A stretch of 38,554 nucleotides of DNA. Origin: Chitinophaga pinensis (GTDB taxonomy: Bacteria > Bacteroidota > Bacteroidia > 2-12-FULL-35-15). Position numbers and translations under genes: made by a program. Position 1 is the first letter of the stretch. Every line of letters begins with the position of its first letter. The notes under the pieces were generated by a model, which was not told where the DNA came from, made no database searches, and worked only from the letters and a program-made list of their open reading frames with translations. Positions 7,801 to 15,279 of this stretch are shown here, one piece after another. The stretch spans positions 1-38,554 of the forward strand of contig CAMCYR010000029.1 in the NCBI GenBank assembly GCA_945885475.1. The letters run 5' to 3'.

Positions 7801-10773
7801 AAAATAGATAATAGTAGTGCAGAGAATGCTCTAACCGAAAATACTTCCCTTAAGATTTCTAATCTAGCTGAAATCAATAAAAAATATTCAGATGAAATTG
7901 AAGCAACAAAAAGTATTGCCAATGCAAATGATCGTGAAAAGGCAAAAGCGGCTGTATTAACAAGTTGGAGCAAAGCCCTCGATGCAGATGTTGTAGAGAA
8001 AAAACAAGAAATGGATGCAAGTTCTGATCCTGAAATAAAAGCGTTGCTGGCCATTAAGATCAAACAATCTGAATCATTATCAATAGAAAAACAGAAAGAA
8101 GCGGAGCAGTGTTTGGCGAAGGCAGTGGTAGATCCGGCTATAGCAGTAAACGAAAGTGCTTCGGAGAATACTTTAAAAGTCGGAACAAATACCTTGGCTG
8201 ACAAAACAACAAAAGCAACGGAAACAGAAGTAGTGAAGAATGTAGATAATTCGATTGCCGGCAATGCTTCAAAAACAAAAGACAACAATGATGTTAATGT
8301 AACAGATGAAAAAAAGGATGTAGCGATTGCTAAAACCAAAAATACAAATCCAACAGACAATGCAATCAATTCAAGTTCAGAAAAAATAAAAGATGTTGGT
8401 TCAATAAAAACGGCTGACAATTCGAATAATACCTCTCAAACAAGTGATAACTCGACTTCAAAAACACAAGAAAATTCAACTACTTTAGCAAGCAAAACTT
8501 CGGATATAGAAAGTAATTCGGCTGAAAACGGATTTACTTATACTTCCCCCTTTGCCGTTCAACAAGCAACAAAAGCAGGCGAATTATCGAAAGAGGCGGA
8601 AGAGTTAACTTCTCAGTCGAATGATTTGAAAACCAAAGCAGCAGCAGAAAATAATACTACTACAAAAAATGCAATATATGCTGAAGCAGCTGAATTTGCA
8701 AAACAAGCTGAACGCAAAGAATTAGAGTCGGCCCAACTTTTTGCTGAAGCAAATAAAACGGAATATGCTACCAATCAGTATAAGGTAGACCAATTTGTAA
8801 AATCAACCCAAGGAAATACCTCAGATGATATTTCAATTGCTGAAATGATGAAAGACGAAGCGGATAGCTATTTTAACCTCGCAGCCAAATCCAGAGTAAT
8901 AGCAGCAAACGCAACCTCTTTCTACGAAAAAGAATCTGCTTTGCGCGATGCCTATAAAAATGAATTGATCGCATTAGAAAAGCAAAAGAATGCAAAAGCT
9001 ATTTATTTAAAATATACTCCTGATGTTGCCTCTCAACCAATAGCCTTGGCTGATATAAAAAATACGGAAAATACCTCTTCAAAATCAACAGATTCAGCTA
9101 GTACAAAATCGGAAAACACATCAACTTCCGGAAATGCTCCGAAAAATGCCGGAAATGCAAATGTTGGAAATGCAACAAACTCGAGCGATGTTGTTGCAAA
9201 GTCATTTAATGAAACTTCTGGTAATAATAAGTCGAAAACGACTGACAACTTAGAAACAGATACTACTTTAAAAACGAACAATACAACTGAAACACAGATA
9301 TTAGCAAATACAGCAAAAATAAATACGAATAATGTTGCAGGCAACAATTCAACATCGGATAATAGGGCATCAAACACAACAACAGGTTCTTTTGTGAATG
9401 ACGTTTTTGTTGCAAAATCGACAGCCGCATACTCATCAGCTAAACCAATTCCTGTAAATGAAAAATTGCCGGAGGGATTGATTTTTAAAGTTCAGATAGG
9501 AGCATTCAGAAATCCTATTCCTCAGGATCTTTTTAAGGGAATGTCTCCAATAACAGGAGAAACCACCCCGCAAGGTTTTATCCGTTATACAGCCGGACTC
9601 TTTACAACGTTTGCAACAGCTGATAAAGTAAAAGAGGAAATTCAGGCAATGGGCTATAAAGACGCTTTTGTTGTCGGATTTTACAATGGAAAACGACTTG
9701 CAATGACGGAGGCAATTGCTATGGTCGCTGGAGCTGTTACATCTTTAAACAAAACAACTTCTACTCCAGATAATACAACCGAAGCATCAATATCAGATGG
9801 AGTGACTTCAGCCAATACTAGCGAAAATATTATTTCAATACCTGCAATTACAGAACCTAGCCTTTCTGTAAAAGTACAGTCTAGCATACCGGCCACTGCG
9901 GAGAGTGTTGCCAATGTAGCTGGCTTGTTTTACACGGTTCAGGTCGGTGTATATTCTCAACCTGTTTCTTCTGCAAAATTATATAATGTTCAACCATTAT
10001 ATACCGAAGTAGCACCGAATGGTAATCTAAGGTATAATACAGGGATCTATAACACTATCGGAAGAGCATCTGAGGCAAAGAACATGATTATCGATGCGGG
10101 CATTAAAGATGCGTTTATTGTTGCCTACATCAATGGAAAGCGTATTCCTATGACAGATGCTGCTCAGTTGATTTCCCAAGGCAGCGCTGTTTTCTCAACA
10201 GCACCTAATATGAATGCATTGCCGACTTTTTCGGCTACTGTTTCTGCTACTGTTCAAAATAATGGAACAACTTCAGCTACTGCCTTAAATTCAGTAATTG
10301 TAAAAACGAATGCTGATAAAACGAATAGTAGTGTTGAATCTAATCCGGAAATAACAACTCCGACTGTTGCAGTTACATCTACTCCAGAAAAAACGATTCA
10401 GCCCCTGTTAAATGAAATCAAAACGACAACACCGGTTGTAAGTGAGCAATTAAAGGCTGAAGCCCAAGCAAGTAATGTTTTTCAAATTGATTCAGGTGTT
10501 ATTTTTAAGGTTCAGATAGGAGCTTTTAAAGATGAAGTGCCGCTGGTGATTGCTAATGAATTCCTGAAATTAGCAAACCGTGGTGTTAAGAATTATAAAG
10601 ATGCGAATGGTTTAACCATATACACTGTTGGCAATTTCCGTTCATACGAAGAAGCAGGTACAGCAAAAGTAGAAATTTCGGCTGTCGCGAATATTACTGA
10701 CGCATTTATTGTAGCCTATAAAGATGGATTAAAAATATCTGTGGATGAAGCAAAGACATTGTTTGGTAAGTAA
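4864..10773 (+). CDS. Giant exported protein: TPR, PD40 propeller, CRD, coiled coil, three SPOR-like domains
   Basis: A 1969-residue protein with a signal peptide (cleavage near FASA-QTT, residue 25; no lipobox). Residues about 30-155 look like TPRs (ADKLFDEDEFEEAYPLYSQL). Residues about 195-355 are a WD40-like PD40 propeller (GDDPERGKDIYII, DEDFPFLHPNGKVIYFCS, GGYDIYKA). Residues about 360-435 are a carboxypeptidase-regulatory-like domain. This order matches the T9SS protein PorE, which ends in an OmpA-type peptidoglycan-binding domain. Here, after residue 455, the protein continues as about 1000 residues of Lys/Glu/Ala-rich coiled coil broken by Asn/Ser/Thr/Lys-rich linkers. It ends in three SPOR-like modules at about 1537-1622 (FKVQIGAF), 1687-1775 (YTVQVGVY) and 1878-1969 (FKVQIGAF). 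SPOR domains bind peptidoglycan, so an envelope-spanning or peptidoglycan-tethered role is inferred. clpS starts 22 bases downstream. Confidence 0.85.
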   Translation: MNKQVRLIYLLLISFALSTRFASAQTTFGSEEELKTQADKLFDEDEFEEAYPLYSQLTSIYPKDPTYNYRLGVCMLYASDDKEKPVAFLEFASNKPDVEKEVFFYLARAYHLNYRFDDAIKQYLLYKNVASAAKAEKLMVNRQIEMCKSGKKLLRNLTDLVVIEKKEMSKTDFFRSYDISDIGGKLLVKPDENVFKSALDKKKKEKSIIYLATNNNQVFFSSYGDDPERGKDIYIIRKLPTGEWSKPQTLGYPVNSEYDEDFPFLHPNGKVIYFCSKGHNSMGGYDIYKATLNEETNTWNKPVNLDFPINTPDDDILYITNESETEAYFSSARASKSGKTAVYHINVERKPIDISIIKGAVVKNRDNQPLDVRITVKDLKENVILGMFNSKAANGVYLINIPNGGKFLFTVEATGFATQSDVVEVPVQYVFRPMKQEISYELGTDKLIIKNLFDEVLDDASYLLALNFIKEKSKMEVSDVNASLNSSAATVKDVASETAVAATTNKDKTTPTSTKLSNNDIVKIGYADAEYVAKEAKDLHEQADVALVLANQKNELSLNKSKEAAQLLDDASKMDDYLKKQATIEEANAATKEAEELSQETVAAFNLAKKIEFRAEAKEQEADLSLQYAKDLEAAVKSKNSDPALFAKLEEQQKKLDALSEQNNNPTLVNSLKMDVDNKKRELDKALQTSADIKQEITDNEALIITTQVDADKERNEKVKQGLIDQLTGLKMDTEESKKDLVLNEQKVVKLQKEYNGVVNEKALVSNVYDNAKTVTSEKATADLAMIDKVKLEAQVNAIKNSTTVNTFATKTSEIASNTTSNSTDSNKKTNDIALSNSKKVDNTDSNSSENNSDKATAVGVTNSKTTDNASDNATQIKIDYAKKYADDIAAAENLVNEVERENTKAALYKDWSISISEDIVAKKAEVKTEKDKTKKKELTTEISSLEKELKEKQKTTATILVAIEKLKKEEALAVANKTKIDNSSAENALTENTSLKISNLAEINKKYSDEIEATKSIANANDREKAKAAVLTSWSKALDADVVEKKQEMDASSDPEIKALLAIKIKQSESLSIEKQKEAEQCLAKAVVDPAIAVNESASENTLKVGTNTLADKTTKATETEVVKNVDNSIAGNASKTKDNNDVNVTDEKKDVAIAKTKNTNPTDNAINSSSEKIKDVGSIKTADNSNNTSQTSDNSTSKTQENSTTLASKTSDIESNSAENGFTYTSPFAVQQATKAGELSKEAEELTSQSNDLKTKAAAENNTTTKNAIYAEAAEFAKQAERKELESAQLFAEANKTEYATNQYKVDQFVKSTQGNTSDDISIAEMMKDEADSYFNLAAKSRVIAANATSFYEKESALRDAYKNELIALEKQKNAKAIYLKYTPDVASQPIALADIKNTENTSSKSTDSASTKSENTSTSGNAPKNAGNANVGNATNSSDVVAKSFNETSGNNKSKTTDNLETDTTLKTNNTTETQILANTAKINTNNVAGNNSTSDNRASNTTTGSFVNDVFVAKSTAAYSSAKPIPVNEKLPEGLIFKVQIGAFRNPIPQDLFKGMSPITGETTPQGFIRYTAGLFTTFATADKVKEEIQAMGYKDAFVVGFYNGKRLAMTEAIAMVAGAVTSLNKTTSTPDNTTEASISDGVTSANTSENIISIPAITEPSLSVKVQSSIPATAESVANVAGLFYTVQVGVYSQPVSSAKLYNVQPLYTEVAPNGNLRYNTGIYNTIGRASEAKNMIIDAGIKDAFIVAYINGKRIPMTDAAQLISQGSAVFSTAPNMNALPTFSATVSATVQNNGTTSATALNSVIVKTNADKTNSSVESNPEITTPTVAVTSTPEKTIQPLLNEIKTTTPVVSEQLKAEAQASNVFQIDSGVIFKVQIGAFKDEVPLVIANEFLKLANRGVKNYKDANGLTIYTVGNFRSYEEAGTAKVEISAVANITDAFIVAYKDGLKISVDEAKTLFGK
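7501..8140 (+). repeat. Coding duplication of a coiled-coil unit with about 122-residue period
   Basis: Within the giant SPOR protein, the stretch beginning near residue 881 (YAKKYADDIAAAENLVNEVE) recurs, diverged, near residue 1003 (EINKKYSDEIEATKSIANAN). Both continue with RE(N/K)xKAA, a Trp-Ser pair (DWSIS / SWSKA) and VxxKKxE. The offset between the matching Tyr residues (886 and 1008) is 122. This suggests growth of the coiled-coil region by internal duplication followed by divergence. Confidence 0.6.
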
Positions 10774-10795
10774 GCATAAAAAAAGGAATTTAAAT

Positions 10796-11101
10796 ATGAA
10801 GATTAACGATTTCGATAAACAGCAACACGAATTGGATACGGATTCCGATGTACTTACAGCTCCTGAAGAGGTTGCAGTTGAAGATAAGCAGATTGTAGTG
10901 TACAACGATGATTTCAATACATTCGATCATGTAATCAATTCATTGATCAAAGTATGTAAACATGATCCGATACAAGCAGAGCAGTGTACCTTCTTAATTC
11001 ATCATAAAGGAAAATGCTCTGTTAAAAAAGGTTCGTATGAAAAACTTGAGCCCATGTGCACCGCTTTGTTAGAAAGAGGAATTACTGCAGAAATAGAATA
11101 A
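10796..11101 (+). CDS. clpS: ATP-dependent Clp protease adaptor ClpS
   Basis: A 101-residue protein from the ATG at 10796, with an AAGGAA-like ribosome-binding sequence about 8 bases upstream. An ATG at 10745 would overlap the preceding gene and add a non-conserved extension. The core has the ClpS pattern: QIVVYNDDFNTFDHVINSL (binding loop for N-degrons and the ClpA-type chaperone), then AEQCTFLIHHKGKCSVKKGSYEKLEPMCTALLERGITAEIE. The N-terminal 30 residues are acidic and variable, as is usual. ClpS delivers N-degron substrates to the Clp chaperone-protease in the cytoplasm. It sits 22 bases after the giant protein gene and 21 bases before the M48 protease gene, so the three may share a transcript. 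Confidence 0.92.
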   Translation: MKINDFDKQQHELDTDSDVLTAPEEVAVEDKQIVVYNDDFNTFDHVINSLIKVCKHDPIQAEQCTFLIHHKGKCSVKKGSYEKLEPMCTALLERGITAEIE

Positions 11102-11122
11102 ACAGCTAAAAAAAATATTTTT

Positions 11123-11926
11123 ATGAAGAAGGTTTTATTGTTTTCAGTTTTAGGATTTAGTATTCTTTTAACTGCTTGTCAGAAAGTGCCGATAACGAAC
11201 CGAAAACAAGTTAGTTTAATTCCTGAATCCGAAATGATTGGTCTGAGTTTAACGAGCTACTCTGATTTTCTTTCTAAAAATCCTGCCGTAGCAGAGTCTG
11301 ATGCCAATGCGAAGATGGTTTCCAGAATTGGAAAAGAGATGCAAAAGGCAGTTGAAGTTTTTATGAATGAAAGAGGATTATCCAGTAGATTAGATGGTTA
11401 TCAATGGGAATTTCACATGGTAAATGAGAAGACAGTAAACGCCTGGTGTATGCCCGGAGGAAAGGTGGTTGTTTATTCGGGATTGCTTCCTGTAACTCAA
11501 ACTGAAGGTGCTTTGGCTTGTGTTATGGGACACGAGATTGCACACGCAGTTGCACGTCATGGAAACGAACGGATGAGTCAGGGGCTTTTAGTTCAAGTTG
11601 GGGGCATTGCTCTTTCTGTTGCTCTTTCTCAAAAAACGCAGATGACCCAGGATATTTTTTTACAATCATACGGTATTACCTCTCAACTGGGAATGCTAAA
11701 ATATTCTCGTACGCACGAAAGTGAAGCAGATAAAATGGGATTGGTATTTATGGCAATCGCAGGATATGACCCTTCCGAAGCAGTTTCTTTTTGGGAGCGA
11801 ATGGAAAAAGCTAGTGCAGGAAACAAACCTCCGGAAATTTTAAGTAGCCACCCAAGTGATGCTAATCGTATCGCAGATATTAAAGCTTTTTTGCCTGAGG
11901 CAATGACGTATTATAAAAAGAAGTAA
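11123..11926 (+). CDS. M48 family zinc metalloprotease lipoprotein (BepA/LoiP-like)
   Basis: A 267-residue protein with a lipoprotein signal peptide (lipobox LLTAC, Cys19), followed by the ITNRKQ motif common in secreted M48 proteases. The zinc site HEIAH lies at residues 137-141, and HESEAD at 198-203 supplies the third ligand. The segment AWCMPGGKVVVYSGLL (about 107-122) is also typical. Length and layout fit single-domain periplasmic or outer-membrane-associated M48 peptidases, which act in envelope protein quality control; substrates are unknown. It follows clpS by 21 bases. No TPR domain is present, unlike E. coli BepA. Confidence 0.9.
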   Translation: MKKVLLFSVLGFSILLTACQKVPITNRKQVSLIPESEMIGLSLTSYSDFLSKNPAVAESDANAKMVSRIGKEMQKAVEVFMNERGLSSRLDGYQWEFHMVNEKTVNAWCMPGGKVVVYSGLLPVTQTEGALACVMGHEIAHAVARHGNERMSQGLLVQVGGIALSVALSQKTQMTQDIFLQSYGITSQLGMLKYSRTHESEADKMGLVFMAIAGYDPSEAVSFWERMEKASAGNKPPEILSSHPSDANRIADIKAFLPEAMTYYKKK

Positions 11927-12056
11927 TATTCTATTTATAACTTCCTCGCACAGCTCCGTAAAGATAATCTGTTTTGAAATGTTGATTAATAAATACAAAT
12001 CCACTCTTTTTGTGGATAGTTAATCGTGTAGCTTAAAGATTTCTTTAAGTTGAAAA

Positions 12057-12566
12057 TTAGTTGTTTAAAAAACCTTCCAACGTAGCAATCAGATCATTCA
12101 ACAATACCTGACGCTCCGTGGTGTTATCTTTTTTGAACGCCTTTACCTTTTTTATAGCTTCGGTAATATCTTTTTCAGTAAATGGACCTTCCATGTATTC
12201 AATGGTTGTGATAGCTTCTAACGAAATTAAATAATTTTCATCGAGTGCAAGTAGGATAAAAAAAGGAAGGTATTTACTAAAGTTAATTTCTGATTCCCAA
12301 CAGGCCGCAACTAATATGTTTCTTACATTAGTTGCTTTCGGACTTGCAATTGCGAGCAGCAGTGTGTCGCCTCCCTTTTCTTTTTTTAATGTAATCAAAG
12401 CTTCTTCTTTGATTTCTTTATTTGCTGGGTCGGTAAGCAAAGAAATTAAAGATGATATTTTATCTTCATTTGTTAAGGGAAAACTAACATCTTCAGTTTC
12501 GCCAACTATGGTAGTTGCATATTCTTTTGAATTGAAATATTTTTCAAGATCGTTTGATGCTTTCAT
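12057..12566 (-). CDS. HEAT-repeat-like conserved hypothetical protein
   Basis: A 169-residue cytoplasmic, acidic protein with no signal peptide. It is built of paired helices with the spacing of HEAT/ARM-like repeats (KISSLISLLTDPANKEIKEEALITLKKEKGGDTLLLAIASP, then RNILVAACWESEINFSKYLPFFILLALDENYLISLEAITTIEYMEG). I do not recognise a characterised family member. A protein-interaction scaffold is the default inference. The ATG at 12566 is preceded by AAAAGG (about 5 bases upstream) and by a near-consensus -7 box, GATATTTG, at 12592-12599. It is convergent with the M48 gene. The 130 bases between them hold two weak hairpins only. Confidence 0.7.
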   Translation of the reverse strand: MKASNDLEKYFNSKEYATTIVGETEDVSFPLTNEDKISSLISLLTDPANKEIKEEALITLKKEKGGDTLLLAIASPKATNVRNILVAACWESEINFSKYLPFFILLALDENYLISLEAITTIEYMEGPFTEKDITEAIKKVKAFKKDNTTERQVLLNDLIATLEGFLNN

Positions 12567-12710
12567 ATCCTTTTAATTTTTTTTTAAAGTACAAATATCA
12601 CTAAATTATCAATAAGAAATTGATTGATTCTAAATTCATAATTAAAAGAATCGTTAATTATGAAAGCTTGATTTTATATTCAGGTGGACAGAACGAAAGG
12701 GGAGAAATAA

Positions 12711-13685
12711 TTAAACGAATAATTTCAGAATTTCATCTCTCCAGATTAATACAACCACACCCGTAATCGCAATTAGCGCTCCAAGAATAGCTTTGGATGT
12801 AATTTTTTCGCGGTAAAATAGATAGGAGAGGGGCAAAACAAAAACAGGAACAAGAGAGAAAATAGTTTGGGCTACAGAAGGTTTATTATGTAATAATGAA
12901 ACCGCTAACATTGATAAACTTACTCCCACCACAGGACCAAAAATTGTTCCTCCTAACGTGTAGATTAGACCATTGTTTTTATTTTCCAGAACGGGTTGTG
13001 TGATTTCTTTTAACTTACCCTGAGAAATAGTGATCATGTAGATAATTACTGTAGCGCTGATCATCCGGATCCAGGTTGCTTGAAAGAAGGGAAGATCTGA
13101 ATTGTTTAGTTGTGTTTCAAATCCTTTGTTAGCTAAAACAACACCAATACCCTGACAAACAGCAGATAATACGGCAAAAACGATTCCCTTTCTTACATTT
13201 CCAATTTCATGGTCCTTCATAGCAGCTTTAGAACTTCTACTAAGCGTTAGCCAGATAACTCCCGAAATAGTGATAATAATTCCAATGATACCGATGACAT
13301 TAATTCGTTCCCCGACCATGAAAAAACCAGCGAAAAGTGCAGCAGCAGGAGCAAGGGTTGTGAATATACTACCTACACGCGGACCAAGAATAACAAAGGA
13401 TGTAAACCCGAAATAATCTCCTAATGCCAATCCGATAACTCCGGATGCACCAAACCAAAGCCAATGTTCGGGCATTGGACTTGTAAATAATTCAATAAAA
13501 GAAAGTGGAAGGAAAATGATTGATAATAGCGTTAAAAAAACTACGGCTAAAAATAAGCGGATGTGATTAACCGGATTTGGACCCATTCTTATGGCTGCTT
13601 CCGTAAATGGGAAAATACCAATACTCCAGGATAGCGTTGTTATCAATGCGATAAATTCTCCCAATAAGGGTATACAGTTCGGCAT
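12711..13685 (-). CDS. DMT superfamily (EamA) transporter
   Basis: A 324-residue integral membrane protein with about ten hydrophobic helices arranged as two EamA halves. The first half is about residues 5-140 (LGEFIALITTLSWSIGIFPFTEAA at the start), the second about 165-320 (GIVFAVLSAVCQGIGVVLANKGFE at the start). A short charged link separates them (SRSSKAAMKDHEIGNVRKG). The pattern is that of drug/metabolite exporters of the inner membrane; the substrate cannot be read from the sequence. It is transcribed alone, divergent from the small sorting-domain protein at 13912. Confidence 0.85.
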   Translation of the reverse strand: MPNCIPLLGEFIALITTLSWSIGIFPFTEAAIRMGPNPVNHIRLFLAVVFLTLLSIIFLPLSFIELFTSPMPEHWLWFGASGVIGLALGDYFGFTSFVILGPRVGSIFTTLAPAAALFAGFFMVGERINVIGIIGIIITISGVIWLTLSRSSKAAMKDHEIGNVRKGIVFAVLSAVCQGIGVVLANKGFETQLNNSDLPFFQATWIRMISATVIIYMITISQGKLKEITQPVLENKNNGLIYTLGGTIFGPVVGVSLSMLAVSLLHNKPSVAQTIFSLVPVFVLPLSYLFYREKITSKAILGALIAITGVVVLIWRDEILKLFV

Positions 13686-13710
13686 AATTCCGACTTTTTT
13701 TAATTATGGA

Positions 13711-13718
13711 CAAATGTA
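13711..13718 (-). promoter_or_regulatory. Candidate -7 box (TACATTTG) of the DMT transporter gene
   Basis: An exact TAnnTTTG match on the minus strand, 25 bases before the ATG at 13685. No clear -33 TTG is visible. Confidence 0.45.
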
Positions 13719-13911
13719 CTTAGTTTTTTGTTTTTGCCTATTTTTCTGCTTTAGTGGGTTTAATTTATAGTTTTATCGGCTATACCCTAATATCTATAGA
13801 AATACTATTGATAAATTCACACAGGTAGGTGTTCATAAATATGACTTTCCAACGCTGTTTTTATAAATAAATTAAACTCTATTTGTTAAATAAATATTAA
13901 ATCTCAATAAA

Positions 13912-14274
13912 ATGAATTTGATGAAAAGAATTTCTACTGCAGGCTTTTGTCTGTCGTTTTTAATGATTGTAGTATCAGCGGATGCACAAGACAATCAGAT
14001 ACCAGCAGAAAACCCTGATTTTAAAGTGTTTCCTAATCCGTATCAACCAGATGCTGATATCTATGTCAGTTTAAAAGGTTTTAAAGCGGATAATTTATTG
14101 GTTGTTGTAAATGACATGCTCGGAAGAGAAATTTATTCGAAAGTTGAAGTAATTGAAAACGATGGCTTTTTATTTACGATTACTTCGGATGGTCAACGCT
14201 TGAGTTCTGGTGTATATTTAATTAGTGCTTCTGCAAATGATAAAGTTTTTCATCAAAAACTTATTGTAAAATAA
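13912..14274 (+). CDS. Minimal protein: signal peptide plus T9SS type A sorting domain only
   Basis: A 120-residue protein; an ATG at 13921 is an alternative start. Residues 1-26 are a signal peptide (ending VSADAQ). From about residue 35 to the end it is a complete type A C-terminal sorting domain: FKVFPNPYQPDADIYV (the PNP motif), then VVVNDMLGREIYSK, LSSGVYLISA and KLIVK at the C-terminus. No room remains for a cargo domain: the mature protein before the sorting domain is only about 8-10 residues. Because T9SS normally removes this domain after export, the function is unclear. The closely following hairpin at 14300 suggests a single-gene transcript. The family assignment is firm; the role is unknown. 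Confidence 0.8.
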   Translation: MNLMKRISTAGFCLSFLMIVVSADAQDNQIPAENPDFKVFPNPYQPDADIYVSLKGFKADNLLVVVNDMLGREIYSKVEVIENDGFLFTITSDGQRLSSGVYLISASANDKVFHQKLIVK

Positions 14275-14299
14275 TAAATGGTCTCTCTAAACAATTTCT

Positions 14300-14337
14300 A
14301 AACAGCTCTATTTTTTTTGAAGTGGAGCTGTTTTAGT
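14300..14337. terminator. Probable terminator hairpin between convergent genes
   Basis: A perfect 9-bp inverted repeat (AAACAGCTC at 14300-14308, GAGCTGTTT at 14325-14333) with a 16-base loop, followed by T-rich sequence on the plus strand. The left arm touches the stop codon of the minus-strand DUF3108 gene, so that gene's last codons form the loop. It probably serves the small sorting-domain gene; the T-tract on the minus side is weak. Confidence 0.55.
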
Positions 14338-15147
14338 TTCCGTGACAATGCAGCTCATTGGATTTCTCAATCCTTTGCAATCAACCAGTTTTACCTTGAT
14401 TGTTCCAATAATAATAGGTGTTTCAACGTATACAGGCATCTTATTCTCATCATCAGTTACCCAGACGGTCATTCCCTCACCACCTTTAAAAATTGTTCCT
14501 TCAATCAATTTTGGGCTGAATTTAATGCAGCGAACATTTCCAAGTAAGTCAGATTTTACAGTTTCTTTTCCGAGATATCTGATGTAAGAAGGAAAAACTT
14601 CACCGTCCAAAACAAATGTGATAGGTATCGTATCTTTAGCTTTATATTTTGAGAAATCAAGGCAACGGGCATAAAATATGGCTGTCATTACATCGTTTGT
14701 GCAAGCTGTAATGTTAATGGAATCTAGTTTACTTTGTTTCTTGTTTCGCTTCGAAGAGGTATATACCTTATTTTTTTTCTGATTAAAAACATAATTATCG
14801 TAAGAATAGCTTCCACCTTCTTTTGCTTCACGGATAAAACGAAGTGGCTTCAATGAACTGGTGTCTGCATACGATTCATACTTGTCTCGTACTTTATAAA
14901 ACCAATCGTATTTGGGATATGTAGCTCCTAAGCCTACAAAATGGTAAACACTTCTACCGTTCATCGTATTTAAAAATACGCTAAAGCTTGCTTCACCAGC
15001 TTCCATCCATATTGCCCCCCAGTTGTAAAATATTTTATAGTTAAATTGCTCCCCGGCCTTAAAGCTATTATTGTCAATACTACAGTTTTTCTGACCGAAT
15101 GAAATAAAATAAAAAAGTAACAAGATGACAAAAGCGAGGCGTTTCAT
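14308..15147 (-). CDS. DUF3108 domain-containing exported protein
   Basis: A 279-residue protein with a signal peptide (residues 1-18, ending FISFG-QK). It matches the DUF3108 pattern: FKAGEQFNYKIFYNWGAIWMEAGEASFSV at the start, a central DKYESYAD plus FIREAKEGGSYSYDNYVFN, and a late GGEGMTVWVTDDENKMPVYVE. The family is periplasmic or outer-membrane associated and predicted to be all beta; its biochemical function is not established. The gene ends against the convergent sorting-domain gene. A near-consensus -7 box (TACATTTC) lies 4 bases before the ATG. Confidence 0.85.
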   Translation of the reverse strand: MKRLAFVILLLFYFISFGQKNCSIDNNSFKAGEQFNYKIFYNWGAIWMEAGEASFSVFLNTMNGRSVYHFVGLGATYPKYDWFYKVRDKYESYADTSSLKPLRFIREAKEGGSYSYDNYVFNQKKNKVYTSSKRNKKQSKLDSINITACTNDVMTAIFYARCLDFSKYKAKDTIPITFVLDGEVFPSYIRYLGKETVKSDLLGNVRCIKFSPKLIEGTIFKGGEGMTVWVTDDENKMPVYVETPIIIGTIKVKLVDCKGLRNPMSCIVTETKTAPLQKK

Positions 15148-15151
15148 ATCC

Positions 15152-15159
15152 GAAATGTA
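15152..15159 (-). promoter_or_regulatory. Near-consensus -7 box (TACATTTC) of the DUF3108 gene
   Basis: Differs from TAnnTTTG only at the last base and lies 4 bases before the ATG at 15147, the same close placement seen at several other genes in the window. Confidence 0.3.
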
Positions 15160-15236
15160 CTAATTGTTTGAATTAAGTTCCTGAATATTTTTGTTTTTTT
15201 GTTTTTAATATACCTTTTCTTTTCTGATATTTTTAA

Positions 15237-15244
15237 TATATTTG
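15237..15244 (+). promoter_or_regulatory. Candidate -7 box (TATATTTG) of the T9SS cargo gene at 15280
   Basis: An exact TAnnTTTG match 35 bases before the ATG at 15280, in a very T-rich stretch. No TTG is found 17-23 bases upstream. Confidence 0.45.
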
Positions 15245-15279
15245 TTTAACATAAAACAAATCATAAAACTATTTTTAAA

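Noticed and set aside
7503-8420. A 305-codon open frame antisense to the giant SPOR protein gene
   Set aside because: It is hydrophobic and Ser/Ala/Phe-rich, exactly what the complement of Lys/Glu/Ala-rich coiled-coil codons gives. No start signal or known domain; the plus-strand frame has clear domains.
11999-12049. Two small hairpins (ATCCAC/GTGGAT and CTTAAAG/CTTTAAG) between convergent genes
   Set aside because: Stems of 6-7 bp, AT-rich in the second, with no T-run after them on either strand; too weak to call a terminator.
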